Notes: a model not told the origin generated them from the letters alone. DNA of 64,000 bases from Promicromonospora sp. MEB111 (GCF_030209445.1 NZ_JARVSD010000013.1:124001-188000), one strand, 5' to 3'. Counted from the first letter of the stretch, positions 45,208 to 55,083 are shown. A program made the numbers and translations.

Positions 45208-45213
45208 GGACAC

Positions 45214-45219
45214 AGCCTA
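45214..45219 (-). promoter_or_regulatory. -10 element TAGGCT for leaderless ffh mRNA
   Basis: TAGGCT is followed by 6 nt and then GTG 45207. The -35 region is weak. The same hexamer at the same distance precedes smc. Confidence 0.4.
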
Positions 45220-45241
45220 ATGGAGTCCTGTCGCCAGGGGT

Positions 45242-47047
45242 TCATCCGGGCAGCAGGGCCCGGGCCCGTTCGGTGAGCCCGTCCACGAGCTGCGAGCGCC
45301 AGCCCGTCCACGCCTTGGGCCCCAGGGACGTGGTGTCCGCCTCGGTCAGCGAGCGCAGCACGTCGAGGAGGTCCCGCCGGTGGTCGACGGCCGCCAGCAG
45401 GGTCGCCAGCGTGGCGGGGTCGTCGGGGTCGGCACGGGTGGCCAGGTCGGCGAGCGTGAGGTGGTGGCGCACGAGCCGGGTGACGTCGTCGACCACGTCG
45501 GGGGCGAAGCCCGCGCGGGTCAGGATGCCCGGGACCAGCCGGGCCCCCTCGACCGAGTGGTCGGCCGCGCCGCGCACCTTGCCGATGTCGTGCAGGAGCG
45601 CGGCCAGCAGCAGGAGGTCACCGGAGCGCTGCCCCGCGACGGTCGAGGGGTCGGGCAGCCGACGTCGCAGCCGGGCCGCCACGGCGGCCGTCTCGACGAG
45701 GTGCCGGTCCACGGTGTGCCGGTGGATCGCCGCGCGCTGGGGCCGGTTGCGCACGTCGGCCCACTCGGGGATCCAGGAGGTGACGACCCCGGCGAGGTCG
45801 AGCGCCTCCCAGACCGGCACCTGGGCCTGCCCGGCGGCGAGCAGCGCGAGCAGGCTCTCGCGTGCGGCCGGGGGCCAGGGTTCGGGCAGGGGCGGCGACT
45901 TCTCCAGGCTCCGGATCGTCACCGGGGAGAGCACGAGCCCGGTCCGCGCGGCGGTCGCCGCGGCGCGCAGGGGCAGCAGCGGGTCCGACGCCGGACGGGT
46001 GCCGACGCCGAGCACGAGCTCGCCGTCGTGCTCGACCAGGCCGTCGCCCACGGAGCGCAGGCGGGGCGGCGTGCGCCGTCCGCGCACCATGATCGGCTTG
46101 CCCACGCCGACGGGCCGGGACAGTGCCTGGCGGGCGTGGCGGATGGTGGTGTCGAGCGCGTAGGAGATCACGCGGCCGGACTCGGCGAGGCTGGCCAGCA
46201 GCTCGTCGCCGTCGTCGTACCCGGTGCGTTCGGCGACGTCCTCGAGGTCGGCCAGCAGGAGGCGGCTGCTGCGCCGCCGGGTGACCACCTGGAGGGTGTC
46301 GCGCACGTCGAGCAGGTGCGTGTAGGCGGTGTCCACCGCCCCGTGGGGGCGGTCGGTGAGCCAGGTGGCGGCGAGCGCGGAGAGCAGCACGGCGTCCCGC
46401 ATGCCGCCGCGGGCCTCCTTGAGGTCCGGCTCGATGAGGTAGGCGAGCTCGCCCGCTCGCTGTGCCCGGTCACGGGTGGACGAGATGAGCTCGGGCAGGC
46501 GGCGGCGCGCCGCGGCGCGCCAGTCGGTCAGCACGGCCGACGCCGCGCGGTGGACGAGCACGGCGTCGCCGGCCACCGCGCGCACGCTCAGCCAGCCGAT
46601 CACCGCCGGGAGGTCGCTCGCCGCGACCTGCCGGGACTGGCTCAGGGACCGCACCGCGTGGTCGATGTCCACGCCCGAGTCCCACAGCGGGTACCAGAGC
46701 TTCTCGGCCACGCGCCGCAGCTCGTCGGGGCCGTGCGTGCGGCCGTCGTGCACGAGCACGAGGTCGAGGTCGCTGAGCGGGCCGAGCTCGCCCCGGCCCA
46801 GGCTGCCGACGGCCGCCAGGGCGATGCCCGCTGGGTCGACGTCCTTCGTCGCCTCGGCGAACAGGTCGCCGAGGCGTTCGGTGACCCGCTGTCCGACGGC
46901 GGACCGCCGGGCCAGGCCGGACCTGCCCGGACCGGTGAGGCCCGTGGCGATGGAGAGGAGCTCATCGCGGAGGCCCCGCACCCCGACCGGGGGGTGCGGG
47001 GCCTCCGCCTGCTCCCGGGTGCCCTCGGGCACCGGGTCACTTGTCAT
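45242..47047 (-). CDS. glnD: GlnD-type PII uridylyltransferase, without ACT domains
   Basis: The 601-residue protein has a nucleotidyltransferase domain ([20 protein letters not shown]), a GlnE/GlnD helical region ([23 protein letters not shown]) and an HD phosphohydrolase domain ([28 protein letters not shown]). It ends about 200-250 residues earlier than E. coli GlnD, so both C-terminal ACT domains, which sense glutamine, are absent. The stop is followed directly by ffh, so no separate ACT gene is present. It lies downstream of glnK in the amtB operon and should modify the PII tyrosine. Confidence 0.92.
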   Translation of the reverse strand: MTSDPVPEGTREQAEAPHPPVGVRGLRDELLSIATGLTGPGRSGLARRSAVGQRVTERLGDLFAEATKDVDPAGIALAAVGSLGRGELGPLSDLDLVLVHDGRTHGPDELRRVAEKLWYPLWDSGVDIDHAVRSLSQSRQVAASDLPAVIGWLSVRAVAGDAVLVHRAASAVLTDWRAAARRRLPELISSTRDRAQRAGELAYLIEPDLKEARGGMRDAVLLSALAATWLTDRPHGAVDTAYTHLLDVRDTLQVVTRRRSSRLLLADLEDVAERTGYDDGDELLASLAESGRVISYALDTTIRHARQALSRPVGVGKPIMVRGRRTPPRLRSVGDGLVEHDGELVLGVGTRPASDPLLPLRAAATAARTGLVLSPVTIRSLEKSPPLPEPWPPAARESLLALLAAGQAQVPVWEALDLAGVVTSWIPEWADVRNRPQRAAIHRHTVDRHLVETAAVAARLRRRLPDPSTVAGQRSGDLLLLAALLHDIGKVRGAADHSVEGARLVPGILTRAGFAPDVVDDVTRLVRHHLTLADLATRADPDDPATLATLLAAVDHRRDLLDVLRSLTEADTTSLGPKAWTGWRSQLVDGLTERARALLPG

Positions 47048-47068
47048 GCGTCGTCAGGCACTCCCGGA

Positions 47069-47449
<381 letters not shown>

Positions 47450-48748
47450 TCAGCGCACCTCGGTGATGGTGGAACCGGAGTTCTCGTACGCCGTCTCGCC
47501 GTGGACCGCCAGGTCGATACCGCTGACCTCGGCCTCCTCGGAGACGCGCCAGCCCAGGGTCGCCTTGAGCGCCAGCCCGATGATGTACGTCAGCACGAAG
47601 CTGTACACCACGGCCACCAGTGCGGCGACGATCTGGGTGAGCAGCTGCGTGACGCCGCCACCGTAGAAGAGGCCGTTGAGCGAGCCCTCGAAGTAGAACG
47701 AGTCGTAGCGGCCGTTCGTGGCGAAGAACCCGATCAGGATGGTGCCGACCAGGCCACCGACGAGGTGCACGCCGACCACGTCGAGCGAGTCGTCGTAGCC
47801 GAACTTGTACTTGAGGCCCACGGCGAGCGAGCACAGGACACCGGCGACGAGGCCGATGACGATGGCGCCCCACGAGTCCACCGTGCCGGCGGCCGGGGTG
47901 ATCGCGACCAGGCCGGCGACGACACCGGAGGCGGCACCCAGCGAGGTGGCGGAGCCGTCACGGAACTTCTCGGTGGTCATCCAGGCGAGCATCGCGACGG
48001 CCGTGGCGACCAGCGTGTTGACCCAGGCGCGACCTGCGGTGCCGTCCGCGGCGAGCTCGGAGCCCGCGTTGAAGCCGAACCAGCCGAACCACAGGAGACC
48101 GGCGCCGAGCATGACGAACGGCAGGTTGTGCGGACGCATGGCCTCGGTGCCGAAGCCCTTGCGCTTGCCGATCACGAGGGCCAGGGCCAGGGCCGCGGCA
48201 CCCGCGTTGATGTGGACGACGGTGCCACCGGCGAAGTCGATCGGCAGCGAGAGGGCCGAGGCGAGCCAGCCGTCGGCGCCGAACATGCCGCCACCCCAGA
48301 CCCAGTGGGCCAGCGGCGCGTAGACGACGGTGACCCAGATGGCGCTGAAGACGATCCAGGTGCCGAACTTGACGCGGTCGGCGATCGCGCCGGAGATGAG
48401 GGCCACCGTGATGATGGCGAACGTGGCCTGGAACCCGGCGAACACGAGGGCCGGGATGCCCATCGCGGTCGTGGGGCTCGCGGCGTTGTCCACCGTGAGG
48501 CCGATCAGACCGGCCGGGTTGCCGATGAAGCCGCCGAGGTCGGGGCCGAAGGCCAGACCGTAGCCGTAGACGACCCAGATGAGCCCGGCGACGCCGATCG
48601 AGGCGAAGCTCATCATCATCATGTTGAGGACACTCTTGCCCCGCACCATGCCGCCGTAGAAGAACGCCAGACCCGGCGTCATCAGCAGCACGAGCGAGGA
48701 GGCGGTGATCAGCCAGGCGGTGTTGCCCGTATCGAGCTCGAATTCCAT
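47450..48748 (-). CDS. amtB: Ammonium transporter
   Basis: The 432-residue protein has eleven hydrophobic helices. It has the Amt signature GGTVVHINAGAAALA with the first pore His and DVVGVHLVGGLVGT with the second. I start at ATG 48748 (MEFELDTGNTAWL), since the frame upstream shows no coding bias and no site. It is first in the amtB-glnK-glnD operon, likely under GlnR/nitrogen control (see 48821-48858). Confidence 0.96.
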   Translation of the reverse strand: MEFELDTGNTAWLITASSLVLLMTPGLAFFYGGMVRGKSVLNMMMMSFASIGVAGLIWVVYGYGLAFGPDLGGFIGNPAGLIGLTVDNAASPTTAMGIPALVFAGFQATFAIITVALISGAIADRVKFGTWIVFSAIWVTVVYAPLAHWVWGGGMFGADGWLASALSLPIDFAGGTVVHINAGAAALALALVIGKRKGFGTEAMRPHNLPFVMLGAGLLWFGWFGFNAGSELAADGTAGRAWVNTLVATAVAMLAWMTTEKFRDGSATSLGAASGVVAGLVAITPAAGTVDSWGAIVIGLVAGVLCSLAVGLKYKFGYDDSLDVVGVHLVGGLVGTILIGFFATNGRYDSFYFEGSLNGLFYGGGVTQLLTQIVAALVAVVYSFVLTYIIGLALKATLGWRVSEEAEVSGIDLAVHGETAYENSGSTITEVR

Positions 48749-48820
48749 CGCGGAAAATGCCTCTCTCCCCGGACCGGTCCTGGTGACTCGGCCCACCGCG
48801 ACTAACCGTCGCGGGATACC

Positions 48821-48858
48821 GTTACGCGGGGCCCGCATCGAGGTTACGGATGCGTGAC
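48821..48858 (-). promoter_or_regulatory. Candidate GlnR-type boxes upstream of amtB
   Basis: GTTAC at 48821-48825 and 48843-48847 and GTGAC at 48854-48858 are spaced 22 and 11 bp apart. Read on the minus strand this gives GTCAC-N6-GTAAC with a further GTAAC, in phase with the GTnAC-N6-GnAAC pattern of actinobacterial GlnR. The remaining part of the 290-bp gap to ftsY is AT-richer and probably holds the promoter. Confidence 0.4.
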
Positions 48859-49038
48859 GCAGGCGGGGAGCATGTAAACGTCTTATTTCGAGTCCCACTT
48901 GGGCGAATTTTCCGACCCAACCGTGATCGCCCGGTTATTTCGTGGCTATCCGCTCGTAACTTGGCGCTTACACGTACTTCTCACATGGTGGACGGCGACC
49001 ATTGCCGTGCCATTCCCGGGGGTATTCCTGACCCGAGG

Positions 49039-50214
49039 TCAGCCCAGGATCCCGTCCACGAACTCCTCGACGTCGAACGGCGCCAGGTCGTCCGGACCCT
49101 CGCCCAGGCCGATGAGCTTGACCGGCACGCCGAGCTCCCGCTGCACCTGGACCACGATGCCGCCCTTGGCGGTCCCGTCGAGCTTCGTCAGGACGATGCC
49201 GGTCACGCCGGCGACCTCCGCGAAGACCCGCGCCTGGGAGAGCCCGTTCTGCCCGGTGGTCGCGTCCAGCACCAGCAGCACCTCGCTCGGCGCGGCGACC
49301 TTGCTGGCCACGCGCACGATCTTGCCGAGCTCGTCCATGAGGCCGGCCTTGTTCTGCAGGCGCCCCGCCGTGTCCACGAGCACGACGTCCGTCTTCTCGT
49401 CGCGTCCGCGTGCGACCGCCTCGAAGGCCACCGACGCCGGGTCGGCGCCCTCGCGGTCCGAGCGCACCGTCTCCACGCCCACCCGGTTGCCCCAGGTGGT
49501 GAGCTGGTCCGCCGCGGCGGCGCGGAACGTGTCGGCGGCGCCGAGCACCACGCTGCGGCCGTCCGCCACCAGCACGCGGGCCAGCTTGCCGACCGTCGTG
49601 GTCTTGCCCGTACCGTTCACGCCCACCACGAGGGTCACCGCGGGCAGGTGCGTGCCGTCCTCGGCGGTGGTCGGCTCGGTGCGCAGCGTGCGGTCCAGCT
49701 CGGGCTGCAGGAGCGTCACGAGCTCGGAGCGCAGCAGGTCGCGCACCGCCGCCGGCTCCCGCACGCCCAGCACGCGGACCTTGGTCCGCAGCGCGTCGAG
49801 CAGCTCCGTGGTGGGGCCGGCGCCGACGTCCGCGAGGAGCAGCTCCTCCTCGATCTCGTCCCAGTCGTTCTCCGTGAGCGAGTCCCGGGACAGGACCGAG
49901 AGCAGCCGGGCGCCGAGCGGCGAGCCGGACCGCGCGAGCCGGTCGCGCAGCCGCACCAGGCGGCCCGCGGTCGGGGCGGGACGTTCCAGGACGGGCGCGG
50001 CCTGCGGTGCCGCCGCCTCAGGCTCCGTCGCGGGTTCGGCGGTGGCCGGCTCCGCCGTGGCGGACGGCGCCGTCGTGGGCTCGGCCGTCGTCGCGGCGTC
50101 GTCCTGGTCCTGGGTACGCCTGCGCCGTCGGGCGACCAGGACGCCGGCGAGGCCGCCACCACCCGCGAGGACGACGACGGCGGAGATGATCTCGATCCAG
50201 GGAAGCTCGTTCAC
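49039..50214 (-). CDS. ftsY: Signal recognition particle receptor FtsY
   Basis: The 391-residue protein has an N-terminal membrane anchor (IEIISAVVVLAGGGGLAGVLV). An acidic Ala/Glu/Pro linker and the NG GTPase domain follow (GVNGTGKTTTVGKLA, AADTFRAAAADQL, VDTAGRLQNKAGLMDEL, LTKLDGTAKGG). It docks Ffh-ribosome complexes at the membrane. It starts at GTG 50214; AAGAAT 7 nt upstream suggests another leaderless mRNA. In relatives it follows smc; here the iron operon separates them. Confidence 0.96.
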   Translation of the reverse strand: MNELPWIEIISAVVVLAGGGGLAGVLVARRRRRTQDQDDAATTAEPTTAPSATAEPATAEPATEPEAAAPQAAPVLERPAPTAGRLVRLRDRLARSGSPLGARLLSVLSRDSLTENDWDEIEEELLLADVGAGPTTELLDALRTKVRVLGVREPAAVRDLLRSELVTLLQPELDRTLRTEPTTAEDGTHLPAVTLVVGVNGTGKTTTVGKLARVLVADGRSVVLGAADTFRAAAADQLTTWGNRVGVETVRSDREGADPASVAFEAVARGRDEKTDVVLVDTAGRLQNKAGLMDELGKIVRVASKVAAPSEVLLVLDATTGQNGLSQARVFAEVAGVTGIVLTKLDGTAKGGIVVQVQRELGVPVKLIGLGEGPDDLAPFDVEEFVDGILG

Positions 50215-50284
50215 GCCCCAGATTCTTTCATCTCGCGGAGGCCGCCGTGGGAGCCCGGGAGCCCGGCGCGGCCGTCAGGCGGAG

Positions 50285-50314
50285 TTAGGGTCCCCTAATC
50301 TCCGCGTGTAGTGT
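50285..50314 (+). promoter_or_regulatory. Candidate DtxR/IdeR iron box over the promoter of the siderophore operon
   Basis: TTAGGGTCCCCTAA (50285-50298) is a one-mismatch palindrome of the TTAGG...CCTAA type. It overlaps -35 TTAGGG (50285-50290), which lies 18 bp before -10 TAGTGT (50309-50314). Iron-loaded repressor here would block the operon at 50407. Confidence 0.55.
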
Positions 50315-50406
50315 GACCTCGCCGAGAGAGCCCGAGCGCGACGACCGCGCCGCCTCAGACCCGCGGCCGTGCAGCATCCTTCGTCCGAGAACCCTGAGGA
50401 ACAACC

Positions 50407-51456
50407 ATGCCCCGCGCAGTCTTCGCGTCCGTCGCCGCCGTCGTCCTGGGCGCCACCCTGCTCACCGGCTGCGGTGCGACCGCCGAGTCCGGCACCGGCG
50501 ACAACAAGTCCAACGTCGCCACCGGCCAGGAGGGGTTCGACGACGTCCGGGAGCTCGCGGCCCAGCTCGGCACCGACGCCGCCCCCGGCGAGTTCCCGCG
50601 CACCGTGCGCAACCTCGTGGCCAACGAGGAGGTGGGCGAGACCGAGATCCCGGCGAAGCCCGAGCGCGTGATCGTGCTCGACACCGGTGAGCTCGACAAC
50701 ATGATCTCCCTCGGCATCGAGCCGGTCGGCATCGCCCACCCCGCGGACGCGGCGATGGCACCCGACTACCTGGACGTCGGCGACGCCGTGGACCTCGGCG
50801 CCTACGACGCCCTGGACCTGGAGCAGATCAAGAACCTCGAGCCCGACCTGATCCTCGGCACGTCGCTGCGGATCGACGACGACGGCCTCAAGAGCAAGCT
50901 CCAGGACATCGCGCCGACCGTGCTGTCGCCGCGCCCCGGCGTGCTGTGGAAGGAGAACTTCCTGCTCAACGCCGCAGCCGTGGGCGAGGAGGAGCGCGCC
51001 CAGGAGCTGCTGGACGCCTACGAACAGCGTGCCGACGAGGTGGGTGCCGAGGTCGTGGAGGCGAACGGCGGCGAGGCCCCGACCGTCTCCATGCTGCGGT
51101 TCATGGCCGGGCAGATCCGCCTGTACGCCAACGACTCGTTCGTCGGCATCATCCTCGCCGACGCCGGCCTGCCCCGGCCCGAGACCGAGGACATCGCCGA
51201 CCTCGCCGTCGAGATCTCCGCGGAGGAGATCACCCTCGCCGAGGGCGACTGGCTGCTCTGGGGCACCTACGGGAAGCCCGACGCCACCGAGCAGGCGGCG
51301 GTCGTCGACGGCCCCCTGTGGGACCAGGTGCCCGCGGTCGCGGACGGCGGCGTCGTCCGCGAGGTGCCGGACGAGACGTGGTACCTGGGTCTGGGCGTGA
51401 CGGGGGCCGGGCTGGTGCTCGACGACCTGGAGACCATCGCCGCCGACCAGCGGTGA
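50407..51456 (+). CDS. Iron-siderophore ABC transporter substrate-binding lipoprotein
   Basis: The 349-residue protein has a lipoprotein signal ending in LLTGC (lipid-anchored Cys) and a FepB/FecB-type bilobed fold (ETEIPAKPERVIVLDTGELDNMISLGIEPVG, LEPDLILGTSLR). It captures ferric siderophores at the cell surface. TGAGGA precedes the ATG. The stop overlaps the next gene (GTGA). It is first of a four-gene operon. Confidence 0.93.
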   Translation: MPRAVFASVAAVVLGATLLTGCGATAESGTGDNKSNVATGQEGFDDVRELAAQLGTDAAPGEFPRTVRNLVANEEVGETEIPAKPERVIVLDTGELDNMISLGIEPVGIAHPADAAMAPDYLDVGDAVDLGAYDALDLEQIKNLEPDLILGTSLRIDDDGLKSKLQDIAPTVLSPRPGVLWKENFLLNAAAVGEEERAQELLDAYEQRADEVGAEVVEANGGEAPTVSMLRFMAGQIRLYANDSFVGIILADAGLPRPETEDIADLAVEISAEEITLAEGDWLLWGTYGKPDATEQAAVVDGPLWDQVPAVADGGVVREVPDETWYLGLGVTGAGLVLDDLETIAADQR

Positions 51457-52472
51457 GCACGTCCCGAACCACGACGCGCAGCGGGACCGCGGTCACCGCG
51501 ATCCTGCTGACCGCGCTCGTGCTGCTCGTCGTCGCGGCGCTGGCCGGCATCACGGTGGGTGCCCGCGTGCTCTCGCCGGCCGAGACGGTCGCGGGGCTCC
51601 TGGGCCACGACGGCGTCGCCGCGACCGTCATCTGGGAGCTGCGGCTGCCCCGGACCCTGCTCGGCCTGCTCGTCGGCGTCGCCCTCGGAGTGGCCGGGGT
51701 GCTCGCGCAGGCGGTCACCCGCAACCCGCTGGCCGACCCGGGCCTGCTCGGGATCTCCGCCGGCGGCGCCGTCGCGGTGGTCGCCGGCAGCGTGTTCCTC
51801 GGCCTCGGCGCGGGCACGCCCCGCGTGCTGCTCGCCCTCGCGGGCGCGGCGCTGGCGACGGCCGCCGTGTACCTGTTCGCGAGCCGGTCGCCCGAAGGGC
51901 TCACCCCCGTGAACATGACCCTGGCCGGGATGGCCATGACGGCCTTCCTCGGCGCCGCCGTCTCGGCGACCGTGCTGCTCAGCGCCTCGACGATGGACCA
52001 GTACCGGTTCTGGGTGGTGGGGTCGCTGAACCTGCCCGACCCCGCCGTGCTGCTGCCGGCCCTCGTGCCGGCCGTGGTCGGCGGAGTCCTGGCGGTGGTC
52101 GTCTCCGGGTCGCTCAACGCGCTCGCCCTCGGCGACGACACGGCGGCGGCGCTCGGCGTCCCCGTGGTGCGGACCCGGCTGCTGGCGGGGGTGGCCGTGG
52201 TGCTGCTGTCGGGCACCGCGGTGGCGCTGGCCGGCCCGATCGCCTTCGTCGGCCTGGTCATCCCGCACGTCGCCAGGGCCCTGGTCGGCACCGACGTGCG
52301 CCGGGTGCTCGCGCTCTCGGCGGTGCTGGGGCCGCTGCTGCTGGTCACGGCCGACGTCGTCGGCCGGCTCGTGGCGCGTCCGGCGGAGGTCCAGGTGGGC
52401 GTGGTCACGGCGCTGCTCGGCACGCCCTTCTTCATCTGGCTGACGCGACGCGCAAAGGAGCGTGCCCGATGA
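51453..52472 (+). CDS. FecCD-type iron-siderophore permease (first subunit)
   Basis: The 339-residue permease has about ten hydrophobic helices and the FecCD motifs WELRLPRTLLGLLVG, QAVTRNPLADPGLLGISAGGA and GPIAFVGLVIPHVAR. It starts at GTG 51453, overlapping the lipoprotein stop. It pairs with the next gene to form the membrane channel. Confidence 0.93.
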   Translation: MSTSRTTTRSGTAVTAILLTALVLLVVAALAGITVGARVLSPAETVAGLLGHDGVAATVIWELRLPRTLLGLLVGVALGVAGVLAQAVTRNPLADPGLLGISAGGAVAVVAGSVFLGLGAGTPRVLLALAGAALATAAVYLFASRSPEGLTPVNMTLAGMAMTAFLGAAVSATVLLSASTMDQYRFWVVGSLNLPDPAVLLPALVPAVVGGVLAVVVSGSLNALALGDDTAAALGVPVVRTRLLAGVAVVLLSGTAVALAGPIAFVGLVIPHVARALVGTDVRRVLALSAVLGPLLLVTADVVGRLVARPAEVQVGVVTALLGTPFFIWLTRRAKERAR

Positions 52473-53536
52473 CCGCCGCGACCCGTACCGGCACAGCCAC
52501 CAACCCTGTGCGCCGCCTGCTGCCCCGCCCCCGGCCGCGCGGGCGGGTGGTCGCCGCCGTGCTGGGGGCCCTGCTGGTCCTGCTGCTCGTGTCCGTGCTC
52601 GCCCTGAGCCTGGGCGACCAGGCCACGGCGCCCGCCGCCCTGTGGCAGGCGCTGCGCGGGCACGGACCGGAGAACACGGTCTACGCCGTGCACGAGGTCC
52701 GGCTCCCCCGCGTGGTCCTCGCGCTGGCCGTCGGCGCAGCCTTCGGCGTGGCCGGCGGGCTGAGCCAGAGCGTGCTGCGCAACCCGCTGGCCAGCCCCGA
52801 CGTGCTGGGCATCAGCGCGGGCGCCTCGGTCGCGGTGGTGGGCGTCATCGCCGTCGGTTCCCTGGGCGGCCCGGTGGGCATCGTGCCGATCCCCGTCGCC
52901 GCCCTCGCGGGCGGCCTCGCCGCGGCGGGGCTGATCGCGCTGCTCGCCCGCGACGGCGCCCTGCGGGGTCGCCGCATCCTGCTGGTCGGCATCGCGCTGT
53001 CCGCCGCGCTGACCGCCCTGACGCAGTTCCTGCTGACCCGCATCGACGTCTACGACGCGCAGCGCTCCGCGGCCTGGCTCACCGGCAGCCTCAACGCGCG
53101 CGGCTGGGGCGAGGCGACGCCCGTCCTGGTGGGGCTGGCCGTGCTGCTGCCCGCGGCGCTCGTGCTGGCCCGCACCAACCGCGCGCTGCTGTTCGAGGAC
53201 GAGGTCGTGGCCGGCTGGGGCGTGCGCCCGGGCCGGGCCCGCGCCGCCCTGCTGGTGATCGCGGTGTGCCTCGCGGCGCTCGCCACGTCGGCCGCCGGAC
53301 CCGTCGCCTTCGTGGCCCTGGTCGCCGGGCAGGTGGCGCGCCGGGTGGCCGGCGTGCCCGACATCCCGCCGGTCCTGGCGGGGGCGGCCGGCGCCGTGCT
53401 CGTGCTGGTCGCGGACACCGTGGCGCGCACGGCGCTGCCCGCACAGCTCCCCGTCGGCGTCCTGACCGGTCTGGTCGGCGCGCCCTACCTGCTGTACCTG
53501 CTGCAGCGCCGCCGCTCGACGAGAGGGACCCCCTGA
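52469..53536 (+). CDS. FecCD-type iron-siderophore permease (second subunit)
   Basis: The 355-residue permease is homologous to the preceding one: EVRLPRVVLALAVG, QSVLRNPLASPDVLGISAGAS, GPVAFVALVAGQVAR. An Arg/Pro-rich cytoplasmic head of about 25 residues precedes helix 1. ATGA overlaps at the start and TGATG at the end show tight translational coupling. Confidence 0.93.
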   Translation: MTAATRTGTATNPVRRLLPRPRPRGRVVAAVLGALLVLLLVSVLALSLGDQATAPAALWQALRGHGPENTVYAVHEVRLPRVVLALAVGAAFGVAGGLSQSVLRNPLASPDVLGISAGASVAVVGVIAVGSLGGPVGIVPIPVAALAGGLAAAGLIALLARDGALRGRRILLVGIALSAALTALTQFLLTRIDVYDAQRSAAWLTGSLNARGWGEATPVLVGLAVLLPAALVLARTNRALLFEDEVVAGWGVRPGRARAALLVIAVCLAALATSAAGPVAFVALVAGQVARRVAGVPDIPPVLAGAAGAVLVLVADTVARTALPAQLPVGVLTGLVGAPYLLYLLQRRRSTRGTP

Positions 53537-54345
53537 TGCCCATCACCGCCACGTCCGCGGCCCGCCTGCGGGCGGATGCCGTCACGCTGGGCTACGGCGA
53601 CCGGACCGTCGTGCGGGAGCTCTCGCTCGACGTCCCCGACCAGCAGGTGACCGTCGTCGTGGGCCCCAACGCCTGTGGCAAGTCCACCCTGCTGCGCGGC
53701 CTCGCCCGCCTCGTGCCGACCACCGGCGGCTCCGTGCTGCTGGACGGCAAGGCCATCTCCGAGCGCCCCACCCGGGAGGTGGCGCGCGTCCTGGGCATGC
53801 TGCCCCAGTCGCCCGTGCCGCCCGAGGGGATCACCGTGCGCGACCTGGTCTCCCGGGGGCGCCACCCGCACCAGAGCTGGTGGCACCAGTGGGGCGAGGG
53901 CGACACCGAGGCCGTCGAGGGCGCGCTGCGCGCCACGGGCACCGCCGAGCTCGCCGCGCGCGACGTCGACGAGCTGTCCGGCGGGCAGCGCCAGCGGGCC
54001 TGGATCGCGATGGCCGTGGCGCAGGAGACCGACCTGCTCCTGCTGGACGAGCCGACCACGTACCTCGACATGGCCCACCAGCTCGATGTCCTGGAGCTGG
54101 TCGCCGCGCTCAACCGGGACCACCGCAGGACGGTCGTCATGGTGCTGCACGACCTCAACCTCGCCTGCCGCTACGCGCACCACATCGTGGCCATGCGCGA
54201 CGGCGAGATCGTCGCCGAGGGCCCGCCCGGCGAGGTGGTGACCCCGGAGCTGCTGCGCGAGGTGTTCTCCGTCGAGGCGACGATCCTCACCGACCCGCGC
54301 ACCGGGACGCCCGTGATCGTGCCGCACCGCACCGTGCAGGACTGA
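53536..54345 (+). CDS. Iron-siderophore ABC transporter ATPase (FecE/FepC type)
   Basis: The 269-residue ATPase has Walker A GPNACGKST, Q-loop MLPQSP, signature LSGGQRQRAW, Walker B LLLLDEPTTYLD and the H-loop VLHDLN. It powers the two permeases. The ATG overlaps the previous stop by one base. A GC palindrome lies at the end, facing a convergent gene. Confidence 0.94.
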   Translation: MPITATSAARLRADAVTLGYGDRTVVRELSLDVPDQQVTVVVGPNACGKSTLLRGLARLVPTTGGSVLLDGKAISERPTREVARVLGMLPQSPVPPEGITVRDLVSRGRHPHQSWWHQWGEGDTEAVEGALRATGTAELAARDVDELSGGQRQRAWIAMAVAQETDLLLLDEPTTYLDMAHQLDVLELVAALNRDHRRTVVMVLHDLNLACRYAHHIVAMRDGEIVAEGPPGEVVTPELLREVFSVEATILTDPRTGTPVIVPHRTVQD

Positions 54346-54359
54346 GGGGCCGCGGCCCC
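54346..54359. terminator. GGGGCCGCGGCCCC palindrome at a convergent junction
   Basis: This 14-bp perfect palindrome follows immediately after the ATPase stop codon and precedes the end of the minus-strand gene at 54369. It probably ends transcription weakly in both directions; it is too compact for a normal loop unless the centre unpairs. Confidence 0.4.
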
Positions 54360-54368
54360 CGGACGCGC

Positions 54369-54920
54369 CTAGCTCGCGGCCTGGGCCGGGCCCGGGTCGG
54401 CGGCCGGCGGCTCCTGCGCGACCTTCTGCTGCGTGACCCTCTGCGCGGAGCGGACCGGCCGCACCGCCCGCAGCTGGCCGGGCACGAGGTTAGCCGGCTT
54501 GAGCGGCACGGTGCCCAGCGGCACGTGCAGCGTCTTCTGCGCCTGGTCCCGCGCGCGGTTCAGGACGTCGGTCAGCTCCTCGGCGTCGACGTAGCCCGGC
54601 TTGGACTCGATCGTCGCGGCGAAGAACTCGGACATGCCCATGTCCACGGGCGAGGTGTCCGGCTTGACCACGCGCGGCTTGCCGACCCACACGGACGGCG
54701 CGCCCACGGCATGGGTCGCGACGGCGGACGCGCCATGACGGCGACCGTCCTTGCGCCGCTGGGCGTCACCGCGCAGGCGAGCGAGGCCCGAACGGAACCA
54801 TTGAAGGAACGAGAACTCCTCGGTGTTGCTGCTCGAGGGCGCGTCCATCTGACTGGCGACGACGAAGACACCAACGGCCAACACCAAGCACACCACGAGC
54901 AGAATGACCGACCACCACAT
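54369..54920 (-). CDS. Single-pass membrane protein of unknown function
   Basis: The 183-residue protein has an N-terminal helix (WWSVILLVVCLVLAVGVFVV) and then a basic, Arg/Lys-rich cytoplasmic segment. A folded-looking middle part (MGMSEFFAATIESKPGYVDAEELTDVLNRARDQ) contains the phrase GYVDAEEL, recalling DivIVA-like or LysM-free envelope proteins only vaguely. A Pro/Ala tail ends it. I recognise no family. It is transcribed in the same direction as smc, just downstream of it. Confidence 0.65.
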   Translation of the reverse strand: MWWSVILLVVCLVLAVGVFVVASQMDAPSSSNTEEFSFLQWFRSGLARLRGDAQRRKDGRRHGASAVATHAVGAPSVWVGKPRVVKPDTSPVDMGMSEFFAATIESKPGYVDAEELTDVLNRARDQAQKTLHVPLGTVPLKPANLVPGQLRAVRPVRSAQRVTQQKVAQEPPAADPGPAQAAS

Positions 54921-55065
54921 GGGCCTATTGTGTCGTGTCTTGTCCGGTCCCGCCGCGCGGACGGCCGCGACACGCCGTGTGACACGCGCCGTTCCGCCAG
55001 GAGAAATCCCTCACACCTGGAGGTTCCCGGCGTCGAGGTGCGAAAAATCACCCTCTACGCCGGGA

Positions 55066-55080
55066 TGCCGCCAAGCGGCA
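55066..55080 (-). terminator. smc terminator
   Basis: The stem TGCCGC-CAA-GCGGCA lies 3 bp past the smc stop. On the minus strand TTTTT follows about 20 nt after the hairpin. Confidence 0.45.
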
Positions 55081-55083
55081 GCA

